From an uncultured Mollicutes bacterium (GTDB lineage Bacteria > Bacillota_I > Bacilli_A > ML615J-28 > CAG-313), in assembly GCA_900548675.1 (NCBI GenBank), contig URLJ01000005.1:17094-81093 (forward strand): DNA of 64,000 nt. Reading direction: 5' to 3'. Shown here one piece after another: positions 54,690-64,000 of this stretch (its first letter is position 1; each line of letters begins with the position of its first letter). The position numbers and the translations under genes were made by a program. The notes beneath the pieces are model-generated. The model had not been told where the DNA came from, made no database searches, and was given only the letters and a program-made list of their open reading frames with translations.

Positions 54690-56330
54690 TTATAATGTAA
54701 AAGATGATTTTAAATTAACAGTACGATTAAAAATCAGCTTATCTCCTTTTGAATCGTAATCGGTTGTAAAATAACCGTTACGGACAAATTGATATTTTTC
54801 TAATGGTTTAGTATCTTTTAAGAATGGTTCAACAAATCCTTCTAATTTAAGCCAAGAATTAGGATTAATGCGTTCTTTGAAGTTTTCTGTAGAAGCCACT
54901 GAATCAAGAATTAAAGGTTCAAATAAATTAAATGTAGCATTTAACGCCGTTGTAGCTTCAACAAAGTGAATTGTTCCATTTGGTTTACGATCTTTAAAGC
55001 CTGTCCCACTTTTTGTGAGCGGATCATATGTGCAATGTATTTCGGTGATTTTTCCATTCTCATCTTTAACTACTTCATTGCATTTAATAAAGTAGGCATT
55101 CATTAAGCGTACTTCTTCACCTACAGATAAACGTTTCCAATGTTTGTTTGGTTTTTCTTCTAAGAAATCATCTTGTTCTATATATAAATATTTTGAGAAA
55201 TATATATCATGTGAACCAAGTTCAGGATTTTCCATGTTATTTAGTGCTGGAAGTTTTTCGACTTTTCCTTCTTCATAGTTTGTTATAACTACTTTTAAAG
55301 GTTTTAATATCGCCATCGGTCTTGTAGCAATTAGTTTTAAATCTTCTCTTAAGAAATGCTCTAGCATAGCGTAATCAATTGTAGAATTAATTTTGGAAAG
55401 TCCTGTTGATAAGATAAAGTTCTTAATGGCATTAGGCGTGAAACCACGACGTTTTAAACCTACTAATGTTGGCATTCTTGGATCATCATAACCTGTAACA
55501 AGCTTTTCATCAACTAATTGTTTTAAGTATCTTTTACTCATAATTGTATTAGTTATACCAAGACGTCCAAATTCATATTGATGTGGATGATGAGCAACAT
55601 CACAGTTATTAATTACCCAATCATATAGAGGGCGATGATCTTCATATTCAAGACTACAAAGAGAGTGAGTTATGCCTTCAAAAGAATCTTGAAGAGGGTG
55701 AGCAAAATCATACATTGGATAAATACACCATTTATTGCCTGTTTGGTGATGATTAATATGGATAATACGATATAGTACTGGATCACGCATATTAATGTTA
55801 GGTGATGACATGTCAATCTTAGCTCTTAATGTTTTTTCACCATTTTGATATTTTCCGTCTTTCATTTCGTAAAACAACTTTAAATTTTCTTCAACGGAAC
55901 GATTGCGGTAGGGTGACTCTTTTCCTGCATGACCTGCATCACCACGATAAGCTGCTAGCTCCTCTTGAGATAGGTCACAAACAAAAGCCAATCCTTTTTT
56001 TATTAAAAGAACGGCTTTTTCAAAAGTTGCATCAAAATAACTTGAACCATATACTACAATATTAGGATGATATCCAAGCCATTCAATATCTTTTAAAATA
56101 GCATCAACAAACTCTGTGTCTTCTTTAACCGGATTAGTGTCATCAAAACGTAAATTAGTTTTACCATTAAATTCGGCGGCTAATTCAAAATTAGTTATAA
56201 TAGCACGAGCGTGACCAATATGCAAATAAGCATTAGGTTCTGGGGGAAAGCGTGTCAATATATGATCTACAACCCCACTTTCTAAATCGTTTTTCATTAT
56301 TGTTTTAATAAAATTTGATGTTTCGTTCAT
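54690..56330 (-). CDS. glnS: Glutaminyl-tRNA synthetase
   Basis: 546 aa. Class I signatures [12 protein letters not shown] near 31-42 and I-M-S-K-R near 255; R-F-D-D-T-N-P near 62-68 is shared with GluRS. The C-terminal beta-barrel anticodon domain contains the GlnRS-type S-W-L-K-L-E-G and F-V-R-N-G-Y-F. It charges tRNA-Gln directly, so this organism need not rely only on GatCAB. The start overlaps the B3/4 gene by 4 nt (ATGA). Confidence 0.96.
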   Translation of the reverse strand: MNETSNFIKTIMKNDLESGVVDHILTRFPPEPNAYLHIGHARAIITNFELAAEFNGKTNLRFDDTNPVKEDTEFVDAILKDIEWLGYHPNIVVYGSSYFDATFEKAVLLIKKGLAFVCDLSQEELAAYRGDAGHAGKESPYRNRSVEENLKLFYEMKDGKYQNGEKTLRAKIDMSSPNINMRDPVLYRIIHINHHQTGNKWCIYPMYDFAHPLQDSFEGITHSLCSLEYEDHRPLYDWVINNCDVAHHPHQYEFGRLGITNTIMSKRYLKQLVDEKLVTGYDDPRMPTLVGLKRRGFTPNAIKNFILSTGLSKINSTIDYAMLEHFLREDLKLIATRPMAILKPLKVVITNYEEGKVEKLPALNNMENPELGSHDIYFSKYLYIEQDDFLEEKPNKHWKRLSVGEEVRLMNAYFIKCNEVVKDENGKITEIHCTYDPLTKSGTGFKDRKPNGTIHFVEATTALNATFNLFEPLILDSVASTENFKERINPNSWLKLEGFVEPFLKDTKPLEKYQFVRNGYFTTDYDSKGDKLIFNRTVNLKSSFTL

Positions 56331-56983
56331 AATGTTTCCTCTATTTTTAAAATGTTTACTGCATGTTGATATTTCTTATATAAATCTAACAAAAGCGCTT
56401 CATCACTTTCAAGATCACTTTTGTCAAAACATATTAACATAACTAGTATTCTTTTTGTATCAGCCGTAATTGCTGTTCTATCTGTGTCACTAGTTGGTGT
56501 ACCAAAAGGTGATAAGTCATCAGTATATACCGGTATTTTATCAACATTAATGTGACCTCTATTAATACCATAATACTCATCACTTTCATTTCCAATTCTA
56601 ATATATATATCACCAACAATCTTATCCATATCCACAACACAAACGCTTCGCATTGTTTTAACAGATAAAATGTTTCCTAAATCAACTGTATCATTTATTC
56701 TGTATAGTCCTAAGCCCTTCGCAATTCTTCTTATCAAGCTCTCGGTTGCGAGTCGATATCTACTTGGGTCTTTCCCAAGTTTTTTATAAGCATCGCGAGA
56801 TTTTTTTAATTTAGGAATATTCACTACTTCTTCAATCGTATATTTTGCGTTAACTTCTTTTATAACCTCATCTAAAAGGTCATCTACTTCTTTTGTTTTA
56901 GTAACGTTGACTGTCATTTGATAAGCTATAATACTGAAGTCTGGTAAAATTTTTTTTAGTTCTTCACTAATTGTTATTTTCAT
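56327..56983 (-). CDS. B3/4 domain protein
   Basis: 218 aa, wholly the B3/4 tRNA-editing-type domain of the PheRS beta chain: [15 protein letters not shown] near 65-80, V-D-L-G-N near 101, and [13 protein letters not shown] near 160. Free-standing copies may clear mischarged tRNA or bind another ligand. It overlaps the coiled-coil gene by 17 nt and glnS by 4 nt, so it is in a translation-linked operon. TGAGGA lies 8 nt before the ATG. Confidence 0.87.
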   Translation of the reverse strand: MKITISEELKKILPDFSIIAYQMTVNVTKTKEVDDLLDEVIKEVNAKYTIEEVVNIPKLKKSRDAYKKLGKDPSRYRLATESLIRRIAKGLGLYRINDTVDLGNILSVKTMRSVCVVDMDKIVGDIYIRIGNESDEYYGINRGHINVDKIPVYTDDLSPFGTPTSDTDRTAITADTKRILVMLICFDKSDLESDEALLLDLYKKYQHAVNILKIEETL

Positions 56984-58520
56984 TTTTTAGTTCCTCAAGT
57001 TGCATTGAAACATGTTGATATTCTTTTAATTGATCTTTTAAAACTTTAATCTCATCATATTTACTATCAATTATATCTTTCAATTCATTTAACTGGATGT
57101 AAAAACGTGTTAAATTTTTCTCATTTTCTCCTTTTTGTTTCAATAAATTTAAGATTCGAACATTAAGCGGATTATTTGATAAATCATCATACGTTTTTTC
57201 TTTTTCTTTATATGAAGCAACTGTTTCGTCTAATTCTTTTTTAGCCGCAACAATTTCTTCATCTATTTCCGAAAGAGGTGTTTTAGAAAAAGGATCACAC
57301 ACCGCTATTCTTCTTTTATCTTGAAGCATTGTATAATTTTTATTTTGTTCTTTTATCTTAGCGACTAATTCGCCTTTAGTACTTTCATACTCTTTCTTTA
57401 TTTCTAAATATTTTAAATATTCTGCCTTAGATGAAAGGACGTTCATTAAACGACTATTATATTCTTCAATTTCCTTAATTTTCTTCATTACATCTGCATA
57501 AATATTTTTTAAGTAATTGTACTCGGACTCTAAATCGCTACGCTCATTATCTATTTTTTTCAGTTTTTCCAACTCTTCATTTAGCATTTTTTCTCGTTTT
57601 TCTCTTTGATAAGTTTTATTACTTTCGGTGTCAATGCTTAATAATTCTTGTTTAAAAACTACTAAAAGATCTTCAAATGCTTCGGACATTCTAACGCTGT
57701 CATATCCTAAAAAAGTGAATCGTGTTGCTTCGTCTTCAATCATTTTTAAATGAGCATTCTTTTTCTTTTGATATAAATCAGCTATTTCTTTTTTAAAGTC
57801 CGCTTTACGACTTTCATTTAAGGTTAATTCTTCACGGATTTTTTCGGTTTCTTCATATGATACTTCTTGTATGGCTTTTTTTAAGTTTTCAATTTCATAC
57901 TTTAAACCTTCAATATCTTTTTGAATTACAAAAAGAGCTTCTTCTTCACTCTTTATAGTTTGTGATACTTCATTTTCTTTTTCTTTAAGATTTATCGATA
58001 TTAGATACCCTTCTGTAGTAATTGCTTTGACGATATCATATATACTGAATAAAAAGGTATCTTGATCAATTCCGTCTATTTCATACTCAGTTAATAATTG
58101 ACGATATTTTTCAATATAATCACTATAAACCATATATAGTTTAATTGCGTCATTTTGTATTTTTGTTATTTTATTATCGTATGAAAACCGCGTCTCTTCT
58201 AAAGTTATAAATTTTGTGGAAAGTTCTTTTTCTAGTTCTTCTTGCTTTTTGATATTTTCTTTATTGGCATCTTCTACTAAGGTTAATTTTTGTTCTTCTA
58301 ATGCATATTTTTCAATATCTTGTTCTATCGTTTGAATTTGAGATGCAATCATATCTAGACGATTAGTATAAACTTCATCGAATATTTCAAGATATTTACG
58401 TTCATAAAAAGCAACAATCTCATCTTTTAAATTATGTTGATTATTACTTGAAAGCTTACTTTTTAATTCCGCAATTTCCTTTGCTTGAGAATCAACAATT
58501 GTTTGTAAATCTTCGTTCAT
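56967..58520 (-). CDS. Long coiled-coil protein of unknown function
   Basis: 517 aa, rich in Lys, Glu and Leu, with heptad patterns throughout (for example Q-I-Q-T-I-E-Q-D-I-E-K-Y and L-K-Y-E-I-E-N-L-K-K-A). There is no signal, membrane helix, ATPase or nuclease motif. A short non-coil section with R-R-I-A-V-C-D-P-F-S-K-T-P near 405 interrupts it. The ATG at 58520 has AGGAGA 8 nt upstream. It lies 23 nt after groEL. SMC-like arms, a scaffold or cytoskeletal role are possible. Confidence 0.65.
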   Translation of the reverse strand: MNEDLQTIVDSQAKEIAELKSKLSSNNQHNLKDEIVAFYERKYLEIFDEVYTNRLDMIASQIQTIEQDIEKYALEEQKLTLVEDANKENIKKQEELEKELSTKFITLEETRFSYDNKITKIQNDAIKLYMVYSDYIEKYRQLLTEYEIDGIDQDTFLFSIYDIVKAITTEGYLISINLKEKENEVSQTIKSEEEALFVIQKDIEGLKYEIENLKKAIQEVSYEETEKIREELTLNESRKADFKKEIADLYQKKKNAHLKMIEDEATRFTFLGYDSVRMSEAFEDLLVVFKQELLSIDTESNKTYQREKREKMLNEELEKLKKIDNERSDLESEYNYLKNIYADVMKKIKEIEEYNSRLMNVLSSKAEYLKYLEIKKEYESTKGELVAKIKEQNKNYTMLQDKRRIAVCDPFSKTPLSEIDEEIVAAKKELDETVASYKEKEKTYDDLSNNPLNVRILNLLKQKGENEKNLTRFYIQLNELKDIIDSKYDEIKVLKDQLKEYQHVSMQLEELKNENNN

Positions 58521-58543
58521 ATGCAAAATCTCCTATCAATTTT

Positions 58544-60145
58544 TTAGAAAATGTTTTCTTCTAAATCTCGTGGATTTTCTTTTTTAGAACTAGTTATTGC
58601 ACACTCCGTTGTTAAAAAGAGTGATGCTGTGCTAACAGCACACATTAGAGCGCTTTTAGCAACACTAGTTGGGTCGATTACACCCGCTGTAAAAAGATTT
58701 GTATATATATTATTTTCAGCATCATACCAAATGCCACGTTTTGGATCAATTTGTTTAGATACTTCCGAAATGGTTAAACCAGCATTTTCGATTATTTGTA
58801 AAAATGGTTGTTTTAAAGCTTCTCTAAACGCTTCTAACGCTGGAAGATACATTTTGTTACTTAATTCCAAATCAAGTGTTTGAGCTAATTCATAGAAAAC
58901 CTTACCACCGCCTTCGATAATACCAGCAATGCTTGCAGCTTTAGTAGCATTCAAAGCATCTTCAATGCGGAGTTTTTTCTCTTTTAATTCCGTTTCCGTC
59001 GCACCTGCTACTTTTATTATCGCAACACCACCTAAAAGTTTTCCTATTCTTTCTTTTAAGTTGTTTTTATCATATTCACTTGTGAGTTTTGTTAAATCTT
59101 CTTTCAAGATATTTACTCTTTCAATAATTTCTTTACCTTCTTTTTCACCATCCATAATGGTCGTTTTATCTTTAGAGCAAATTATCTTTTTGGCACTACC
59201 TAAAACATCTTTGGTAGCATTTACTAATTCCATATCGAGAGCTTCATCAATCAATTTAGCATTAGTCAAAAAAGCAATATCTTGAAGATAATTATCACGT
59301 TTTTCAAGATATCCTGGGGCTTTTGTAACAACGCAATTAAAGACGCCCCTTAATTTATTAACAACAAGGGCGGAGATTACTTCTTGATGAACATCATCAG
59401 CGATAATAAAAAGAGGACGGGCAGTTTTAATTGCTTCTTCTAAAAACGGAACCAACTCATTCATCGTATTTATCTTACGATTAGTGACTAATATTAAAGG
59501 GTTATCTAAAACAGCAATTTGTTTGGTTTTATCAGTTTGCATATAACTTGACATATAACCTTTGTCGTATGAATAACCTTTAACAACATCTAAAAAAGTT
59601 TCTAAGCCATTCGTTTCTTCCAAGGTTATAGCGCCATCTATCCCTACTTCTAAATAAGCTTCTTTAATTAATGAACCTACTTCGGGTGATGCTGATGAGA
59701 TTACTGCGATTTTTTCTAAATCATCTAGGGAAGAAATTGGTTTACTAAGTGCATCTATTTTAGTTAACGTTTTTTCAAGTAAATACTCCAATCCTTTTCT
59801 TAGCGTAACAGGATTAACTCCTTCATCAAGTTTCTTCAAACCTTCTTTAATTAAAACGGCAGTTAAAATAATCGCTGTGGTTGTTCCATCGCCTACATAA
59901 TCGTTTGTTTTGTTGGCTGCTTCTATTAATATACTCGCACCCAAGTTTTCAAAGTGATCTGCTAACTCGATGCTAGATGCGATTACAGCTCCATCATTGA
60001 CAATAAGTGGCGTTCCAAATTCTTGTTCAATGATAACATTTCTTCCTTTTGGCCCTAATGTTGTTCTTACTGCGTTATAAAGAATATCGACACCCTTGGC
60101 CATTTTAATTCTAGCATCTTTGGAAAATAATATTTCTTTACTCAT
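58544..60145 (-). CDS. groEL: Chaperonin GroEL
   Basis: 533 aa. T-T-L-G-P-K-G-R-N-V near 31-40, N-D-G-A-V near 50, V-G-D-G-T-T-T near 84-90 and the equatorial C-terminal segment are present. The motif near 400 reads R-I-E-D-A-L-N-A-T-K-A-A, as in GroEL, then I-I-E-G-G-G. The usual Gly-Met-rich tail is missing; it ends in a short acidic stretch. The ATG at 60145 overlaps the groES end by 8 nt. It folds proteins together with GroES. Confidence 0.95.
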   Translation of the reverse strand: MSKEILFSKDARIKMAKGVDILYNAVRTTLGPKGRNVIIEQEFGTPLIVNDGAVIASSIELADHFENLGASILIEAANKTNDYVGDGTTTAIILTAVLIKEGLKKLDEGVNPVTLRKGLEYLLEKTLTKIDALSKPISSLDDLEKIAVISSASPEVGSLIKEAYLEVGIDGAITLEETNGLETFLDVVKGYSYDKGYMSSYMQTDKTKQIAVLDNPLILVTNRKINTMNELVPFLEEAIKTARPLFIIADDVHQEVISALVVNKLRGVFNCVVTKAPGYLEKRDNYLQDIAFLTNAKLIDEALDMELVNATKDVLGSAKKIICSKDKTTIMDGEKEGKEIIERVNILKEDLTKLTSEYDKNNLKERIGKLLGGVAIIKVAGATETELKEKKLRIEDALNATKAASIAGIIEGGGKVFYELAQTLDLELSNKMYLPALEAFREALKQPFLQIIENAGLTISEVSKQIDPKRGIWYDAENNIYTNLFTAGVIDPTSVAKSALMCAVSTASLFLTTECAITSSKKENPRDLEENIF

Positions 60146-60389
60146 CCTCAACCACCTTCGCTGCTACATCTTTTGTATCAGCAATATAGTATGTTTCATT
60201 ATTATAGTCAACCTGCAAAAGTTTAGTCTCCTCAATAATTATTACATCACCAATTTTAAAGTTTTTTTCTTCTTTTGATATTGCAGATACCATGTATTGA
60301 TAGTTGTTTTTAAAATTCATATATATACCGTTATTTGTTTTAGGGGTATATTCCTTTATAACAAGTTTTCCGTTGATAGGTAGTAGCAT
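60138..60389 (-). CDS. groES: GroES co-chaperonin, divergent
   Basis: 83 aa against about 94 usually. The GroES fold is seen in I-N-G-K-L-V-I-K-E-Y, F-K-I-G-D-V-I-I-I-E, and the C-terminal Y-Y-I-A-D-T-K-D-V-A-A-K-V. The mobile loop normally reads G-G-I-x-L-P; here it is N-N-G-I-Y-M-N-F. Identification rests on size, this pattern and its place before groEL. It may bind a changed GroEL apical site. Confidence 0.82.
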   Translation of the reverse strand: MLLPINGKLVIKEYTPKTNNGIYMNFKNNYQYMVSAISKEEKNFKIGDVIIIEETKLLQVDYNNETYYIADTKDVAAKVVEDE

Positions 60390-60413
60390 AAAATTTTCCT
60401 CCTATTATTTATT

Positions 60414-60442
60414 ATTATATCACACCTTACCATTTTTTTCAA
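60414..60442 (-). promoter_or_regulatory. Promoter of the groES-groEL operon
   Basis: On the minus strand TTGAAA (60442-60437) and TATAAT (60419-60414) are 17 nt apart, a good sigma-A promoter about 25 nt before groES. No CIRCE element (TTAGCACTC-N9-GAGTGCTAA) is present between it and the gene, so HrcA control is not evident. Confidence 0.85.
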
Positions 60443-60473
60443 GTATTGATATATATTTTTTTATCTAAGGCCA

Positions 60474-60530
60474 TAAAAAAAAGGAGCTGTTTAACCCTCT
60501 TAAATTTAGGGGTTGCTCCTTTTTTATTTT
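60474..60530. terminator. Bidirectional terminator
   Basis: AAAAGGAGC (60479-60487) pairs with GCTCCTTTT (60515-60523), enclosing AACCC/GGGTT. A- and T-runs on both sides. It ends the GH18 gene on the minus strand. Confidence 0.85.
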
Positions 60531-60533
60531 ATT

Positions 60534-63500
60534 CTACAAATTGTTACAAATTGTATTCACAATAGTATCAGTTGCATCTTCTCCATATGCCCATACCATT
60601 ATACCCATACCAGGGTTAGATGAAGCGTATTTGCATTTTTCTTTAATTGCAAGTTCACTATCAAAGGTAATAAAGACTTTATCTTTTGAGCTATATAAAT
60701 ATGATCCAACAAATTTATTATCATTATTGTATTCATCATATTGTACAAAATTACCACTATCCATTAGTGTTTTTATACCAGTGTAATATATTGTACCAGA
60801 ATTCCATGTTATGCTTTGTCCTGGAAGATTATATCCAGATACTTGACCTAAAGTACCAGTAACACCAAGAGCAGGATACTTAGCTTTTTCATTAACAGTT
60901 CCTGTTATATTATAAGCTTTTCCATAGGCGGCTGCCCCTAATATTATTTTATTTTTAGAAAGACCTAACCTAGTGTAATAAGTTACTCCATAATCACATG
61001 AGAATTTATAACTATAACTATTAGAAGGAGAATAAACATGGGCAACGTGACTTGTTGTTGAAGATTTATTTAAGTCATAACTCATCATATTAACATAATC
61101 ACAATAATGATTAATTCCACCTACACCATTTGAATATCTACCATCGTAGTCAAAACGGTCTGTACCCCAATAAGTTGGAGGTGTTGCGACAGACAAGATA
61201 TATTTACTTCCACCAGCATCTTGGATACTATCTAGTTTACTACGTAAATCTCTAAGTAATTTATTGAGATTAGTTCTATCAACAGCTGTTGTATAATCAC
61301 CATAACCAGCATTACCAGATAGAATACCTGGGAATTCCCAATCGACATCGATACCATCAAAATTATATTGTGTAACAATATTGATAATATTATTTACAAA
61401 TGTAGCGCGTGTTGCATCGTTATTACAAAGTTTAACCATTGCTTGAAGCGGTGCTCTATTAGCTCCATCGATAACGATATTTACTCTTATACCATAATTC
61501 TTTAATTCCATTACTTTTTCGATTAGTGATGTATTGATAGTCAATGTTCCATCTTCTTGTGGAATTGCGAAAGCATAATAAACCATATCCATATTCTCTT
61601 TAAACAATGTTGAGAATAGTTCTTTATCGTTATTATAACGTGTACTCCACTTCATGTAGCTACTTGCTGAACCTACAGCGAAGTATACAGCTTTTGGATG
61701 TTCCATTTCATCAAAAAGAACAGGATTAATTGTAATATCTTTATTGTATTCTTTTGTTACGCCATCTTTAGTAACTTTTACATTAACATTTACTATTTGG
61801 GCTTTATGAGTTTGATAACGGCGTAATGTATATCCCATATTATTTTGGATGACATATAAATGTTCATTACTACTGCTCCATTCAAGGGTTGCCCCTTCGT
61901 AAGATGATGGCAACTCATCAATAGTATATGATGTAACAGTATCACTAACGAAGTCTAAAACATTATTAATTTCAACAGTTCCCCATTTAGCATATAATGT
62001 AATATCCCTAGCGATAGAACCATTAAGAACTGTAAGTTTTTCACCCGTAAAGTCTGGTGATGTATACCATCCTTTAAATACATATCCTGATTTTGTTATA
62101 ACTGGTAATGTAATTATATCGTCTATAGTAAAGAATTGATTATATGTAAATTCATCAGCGCCATCTGCTTCAAGAATTAAAGTATACACTTTTTCAACCA
62201 TTTTACTAAATAAAACTGTTACATTAACTGAACCATTAGCAAGTGTATCTAAATCAGCACCAAATGTTACAACATCACCAAGCACTAATCCTAGATTCAC
62301 TAACTCACTATATGTATTAGTAGTATCACCACTATATGCTAATAAAACATAATCGTAACTTGAACTCAAAGCTACTCCGCTTGCAGCAATTTCTTTAATG
62401 ACATACTGGCCATCTACTTCTACGATAGCTACCTTATACCAATATAGGGAAGATCCTAGTTGTATTCCTGATTTAAATAATTCTAAACCTTCATATTGAG
62501 CAAAGCCAGTTGTTGCACCTTGCGTGTTATATGCATTTACTGTTAAAGTTCCAATAGTTGTAGCATCTTTTTCCCATTTAGCATAAAGCGTCATATCAGA
62601 TGTTACACCATTCAACAAATCATATTCTTCAAATGCATTATTTACCCATCCTACAAATGTATAGCCAAGTTTTGAAGGAGTGCTTGGTGCGGTAGTTCTT
62701 AAACCATGTTTTACAGTTTCTTCTTTAAGTTCTTTACTACCATCTTTATATGTAACTTGATATATCAATCTTTCAAATTTTGCGTAAACAGTAGCATCTG
62801 TGCTTACTTTTTCTACTTTATTACCATCTTTATCAAACCATCCAAGGAAACTATATCCTAAACGAGTTACATTTGGAAGTGTCACGATTGTTCCTTTTGC
62901 ATAAGTAGTACCTAAAGCACTTCCTAAAACATTTGGAGTATGATCAAGAGCGTAGTGAACGCGTGGTGACTTTTCAATTGTAAACCATTTATATTTAGTA
63001 GTTAAAGTTGCTGATGTAAAATAGAAATATTTACATGTATCAACAAATGATGCCCAACTGCTAGCGAAGAAATCATTTCCATAAGGATCTGATTTTGAAT
63101 ATCCTTCATCAGTACGCCAATAAGCAAAGAATACTTCAAGGAATTCTAATAAATCAAGATATTTATTATTTTGATAACAATAACCTATGAAATGAGTTGT
63201 AGGTTGTGTTTCAAACGTACCACCTTTATCGACAGCTAAATAATACTTACCAAAAGCGTTACCGATACCTGCCATTTCATTGCCGCCATTTGCAGTCCAA
63301 TCTTTACAAAAGCTTAAGAATTCATCAACATTATTAATGTTATATGAACTCATATCACAATCAGTATTAGCAATTAGGAAATAATAATAGTCAGAATAAA
63401 ATGCTTTGTATAAGTCATCCTTGGTATTATATGCATCATAACCTAATTCATAGTTAATTCCAAATGTATCACCAAGTGTTACCTTTTTAACATTAATTGA

Positions 63501-64000
63501 AACAGAACCTGCTACCAAGGTAGTGATATCTGCTGAGAAGACAACTTCATCACCAACTTGGAAATTATAATCAACAAGTTTTGTATACATTCCTGATTGA
63601 TCATCTTTCCATGAAAGGAGTAAGTAATCATAACTGCTTGGTGTTGCAACACTCTCAGGAGCTACAGCAGATACATAGTATTTACCATCACGTTCTGTAA
63701 TAGCGACTTTATGCCAATATAGTGATGAACCAAGTGTCACACCTTTTTTATATAACACTAAACCATTGTATTGGGCAAAACCTGTTGTCGCATTTTGAGT
63801 ATTATAACCATTAATGTGAAGACCTTCATCTTGTACTAATGGAATAATCTCTTCTTTTTCAAAACTACAAACTGTACATTTATATCGTTTGATACCAGTT
63901 TCAGTTTCGGTTGCTTCTTTTACGATAACACCATCATTAAAGGTATGGGGAGCAGAGTCTTTGACTACATCATGCCCACAAGTTGCTTCGTGGAAGTGGT
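60534..64000 (-). CDS. Secreted GH18 chitinase-like protein with InlB-type repeats (5' end outside window)
   Basis: At least 1155 aa; the frame is still open at base 64000. From the N-terminal side: a C-x-x-C zinc-ribbon-like module (C-G-H-D, C-T-V-C, near 63840-63985), domain A (Y-N-T-Q-N-A-T-T-G-F-A-Q-Y), InlB/Listeria-Bacteroides repeats (G-Y-S-F-L-G-W-F, G-Y-T-F-V-G-W-V), a second copy of A (Y-N-T-Q-G-A-T-T-G-F-A-Q-Y), another InlB repeat (G-Y-V-F-K-G-W-Y), an Ig-like section, then GH18 with the catalytic F-D-G-I-D-V-D-W-E. D-x-x-D-x-D-x-E is complete, so hydrolysis of chitin- or peptidoglycan-type glycans is likely. No sorting signal at the C-terminus; the secretion signal would lie outside the window. 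Confidence 0.9.
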   Translation of the reverse strand, partial: HFHEATCGHDVVKDSAPHTFNDGVIVKEATETETGIKRYKCTVCSFEKEEIIPLVQDEGLHINGYNTQNATTGFAQYNGLVLYKKGVTLGSSLYWHKVAITERDGKYYVSAVAPESVATPSSYDYLLLSWKDDQSGMYTKLVDYNFQVGDEVVFSADITTLVAGSVSINVKKVTLGDTFGINYELGYDAYNTKDDLYKAFYSDYYYFLIANTDCDMSSYNINNVDEFLSFCKDWTANGGNEMAGIGNAFGKYYLAVDKGGTFETQPTTHFIGYCYQNNKYLDLLEFLEVFFAYWRTDEGYSKSDPYGNDFFASSWASFVDTCKYFYFTSATLTTKYKWFTIEKSPRVHYALDHTPNVLGSALGTTYAKGTIVTLPNVTRLGYSFLGWFDKDGNKVEKVSTDATVYAKFERLIYQVTYKDGSKELKEETVKHGLRTTAPSTPSKLGYTFVGWVNNAFEEYDLLNGVTSDMTLYAKWEKDATTIGTLTVNAYNTQGATTGFAQYEGLELFKSGIQLGSSLYWYKVAIVEVDGQYVIKEIAASGVALSSSYDYVLLAYSGDTTNTYSELVNLGLVLGDVVTFGADLDTLANGSVNVTVLFSKMVEKVYTLILEADGADEFTYNQFFTIDDIITLPVITKSGYVFKGWYTSPDFTGEKLTVLNGSIARDITLYAKWGTVEINNVLDFVSDTVTSYTIDELPSSYEGATLEWSSSNEHLYVIQNNMGYTLRRYQTHKAQIVNVNVKVTKDGVTKEYNKDITINPVLFDEMEHPKAVYFAVGSASSYMKWSTRYNNDKELFSTLFKENMDMVYYAFAIPQEDGTLTINTSLIEKVMELKNYGIRVNIVIDGANRAPLQAMVKLCNNDATRATFVNNIINIVTQYNFDGIDVDWEFPGILSGNAGYGDYTTAVDRTNLNKLLRDLRSKLDSIQDAGGSKYILSVATPPTYWGTDRFDYDGRYSNGVGGINHYCDYVNMMSYDLNKSSTTSHVAHVYSPSNSYSYKFSCDYGVTYYTRLGLSKNKIILGAAAYGKAYNITGTVNEKAKYPALGVTGTLGQVSGYNLPGQSITWNSGTIYYTGIKTLMDSGNFVQYDEYNNDNKFVGSYLYSSKDKVFITFDSELAIKEKCKYASSNPGMGIMVWAYGEDATDTIVNTICNNL

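Noticed and set aside
60390..60470. CIRCE operator before groES
   Set aside because: I searched for TTAGCACTC and GAGTGCTAA; neither is present.

Overview
The window is AT-rich DNA from a low-GC Gram-positive bacterium (Bacillota). The gene set (Lgt and lipoproteins, WhiA, PPi-type phosphofructokinase, free-standing B3/4 protein, GlnRS, GH18 surface protein with InlB-type repeats) suggests a gut-type Bacilli, Erysipelotrichia or RF39-like lineage. The standard genetic code is used: TGG encodes Trp and TGA ends genes. The lineage is inferred from gene content only.

Region 1 (1-13.9 kb) is a defence island. It opens with a large serine recombinase carrying two in-frame stop codons. Nearly everything else reads on the minus strand: an HNH nuclease, a prokaryotic viperin homologue, a small HTH protein, an Abi_2/HEPN plus nucleotidyltransferase pair, and an Mrr-like nuclease. 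A tightly overlapping seven-gene cassette follows (Xre regulator, sigma-region-4-like 815-aa protein, ParB-like protein, PLD-nuclease/SNF2 helicase, Dam-type m6A methyltransferase, small associated protein, cyclophilin-fold lipoprotein). I do not recognise this set as a named system, and it is the best candidate for something undescribed. The right edge holds a tRNA 3'-end-like fragment and four 31-bp-spaced TGCAACCCC repeats.

Region 2 (14-24 kb) is ordinary chromosome with some decay: tRNA-Trp/His, the polyamine operon potABCD with its cupin regulator, a DUF1540 protein, tRNA-Ser/Glu, a candidate pseudoknotted small RNA, GNAT-pyruvate kinase, an Xre regulator and gene remnants.

Region 3 (24.5-38 kb) is an accessory conflict region. 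It contains a small RNA candidate with a perfect sigma-A promoter, a 485-aa protein ending in a DisA/DAC-like domain, and a polymorphic-toxin locus. That locus reads XhlA-like, A118-type holin, degenerate-Fic/nucleotidyltransferase fusion, 2270-aa RHS protein without signal peptide, and a membrane immunity candidate. Behind it lies an orphan toxin-tip/immunity module bounded by two pairs of direct repeats. A divergent ABC-3C-like protein sits next to the locus.

Region 4 (38-64 kb) is mostly core: thioredoxin-like and LolA-like lipoproteins, DUF378, whiA, trxB, a HAD phosphatase, lgt, VanZ-like, uvrA, PPi-PFK, a truncated aspartokinase-like protein, and a seven-gene run groES-groEL-coiled-coil-B3/4-glnS-pcrA-ligA. 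A partial secreted GH18 protein runs off the right edge.
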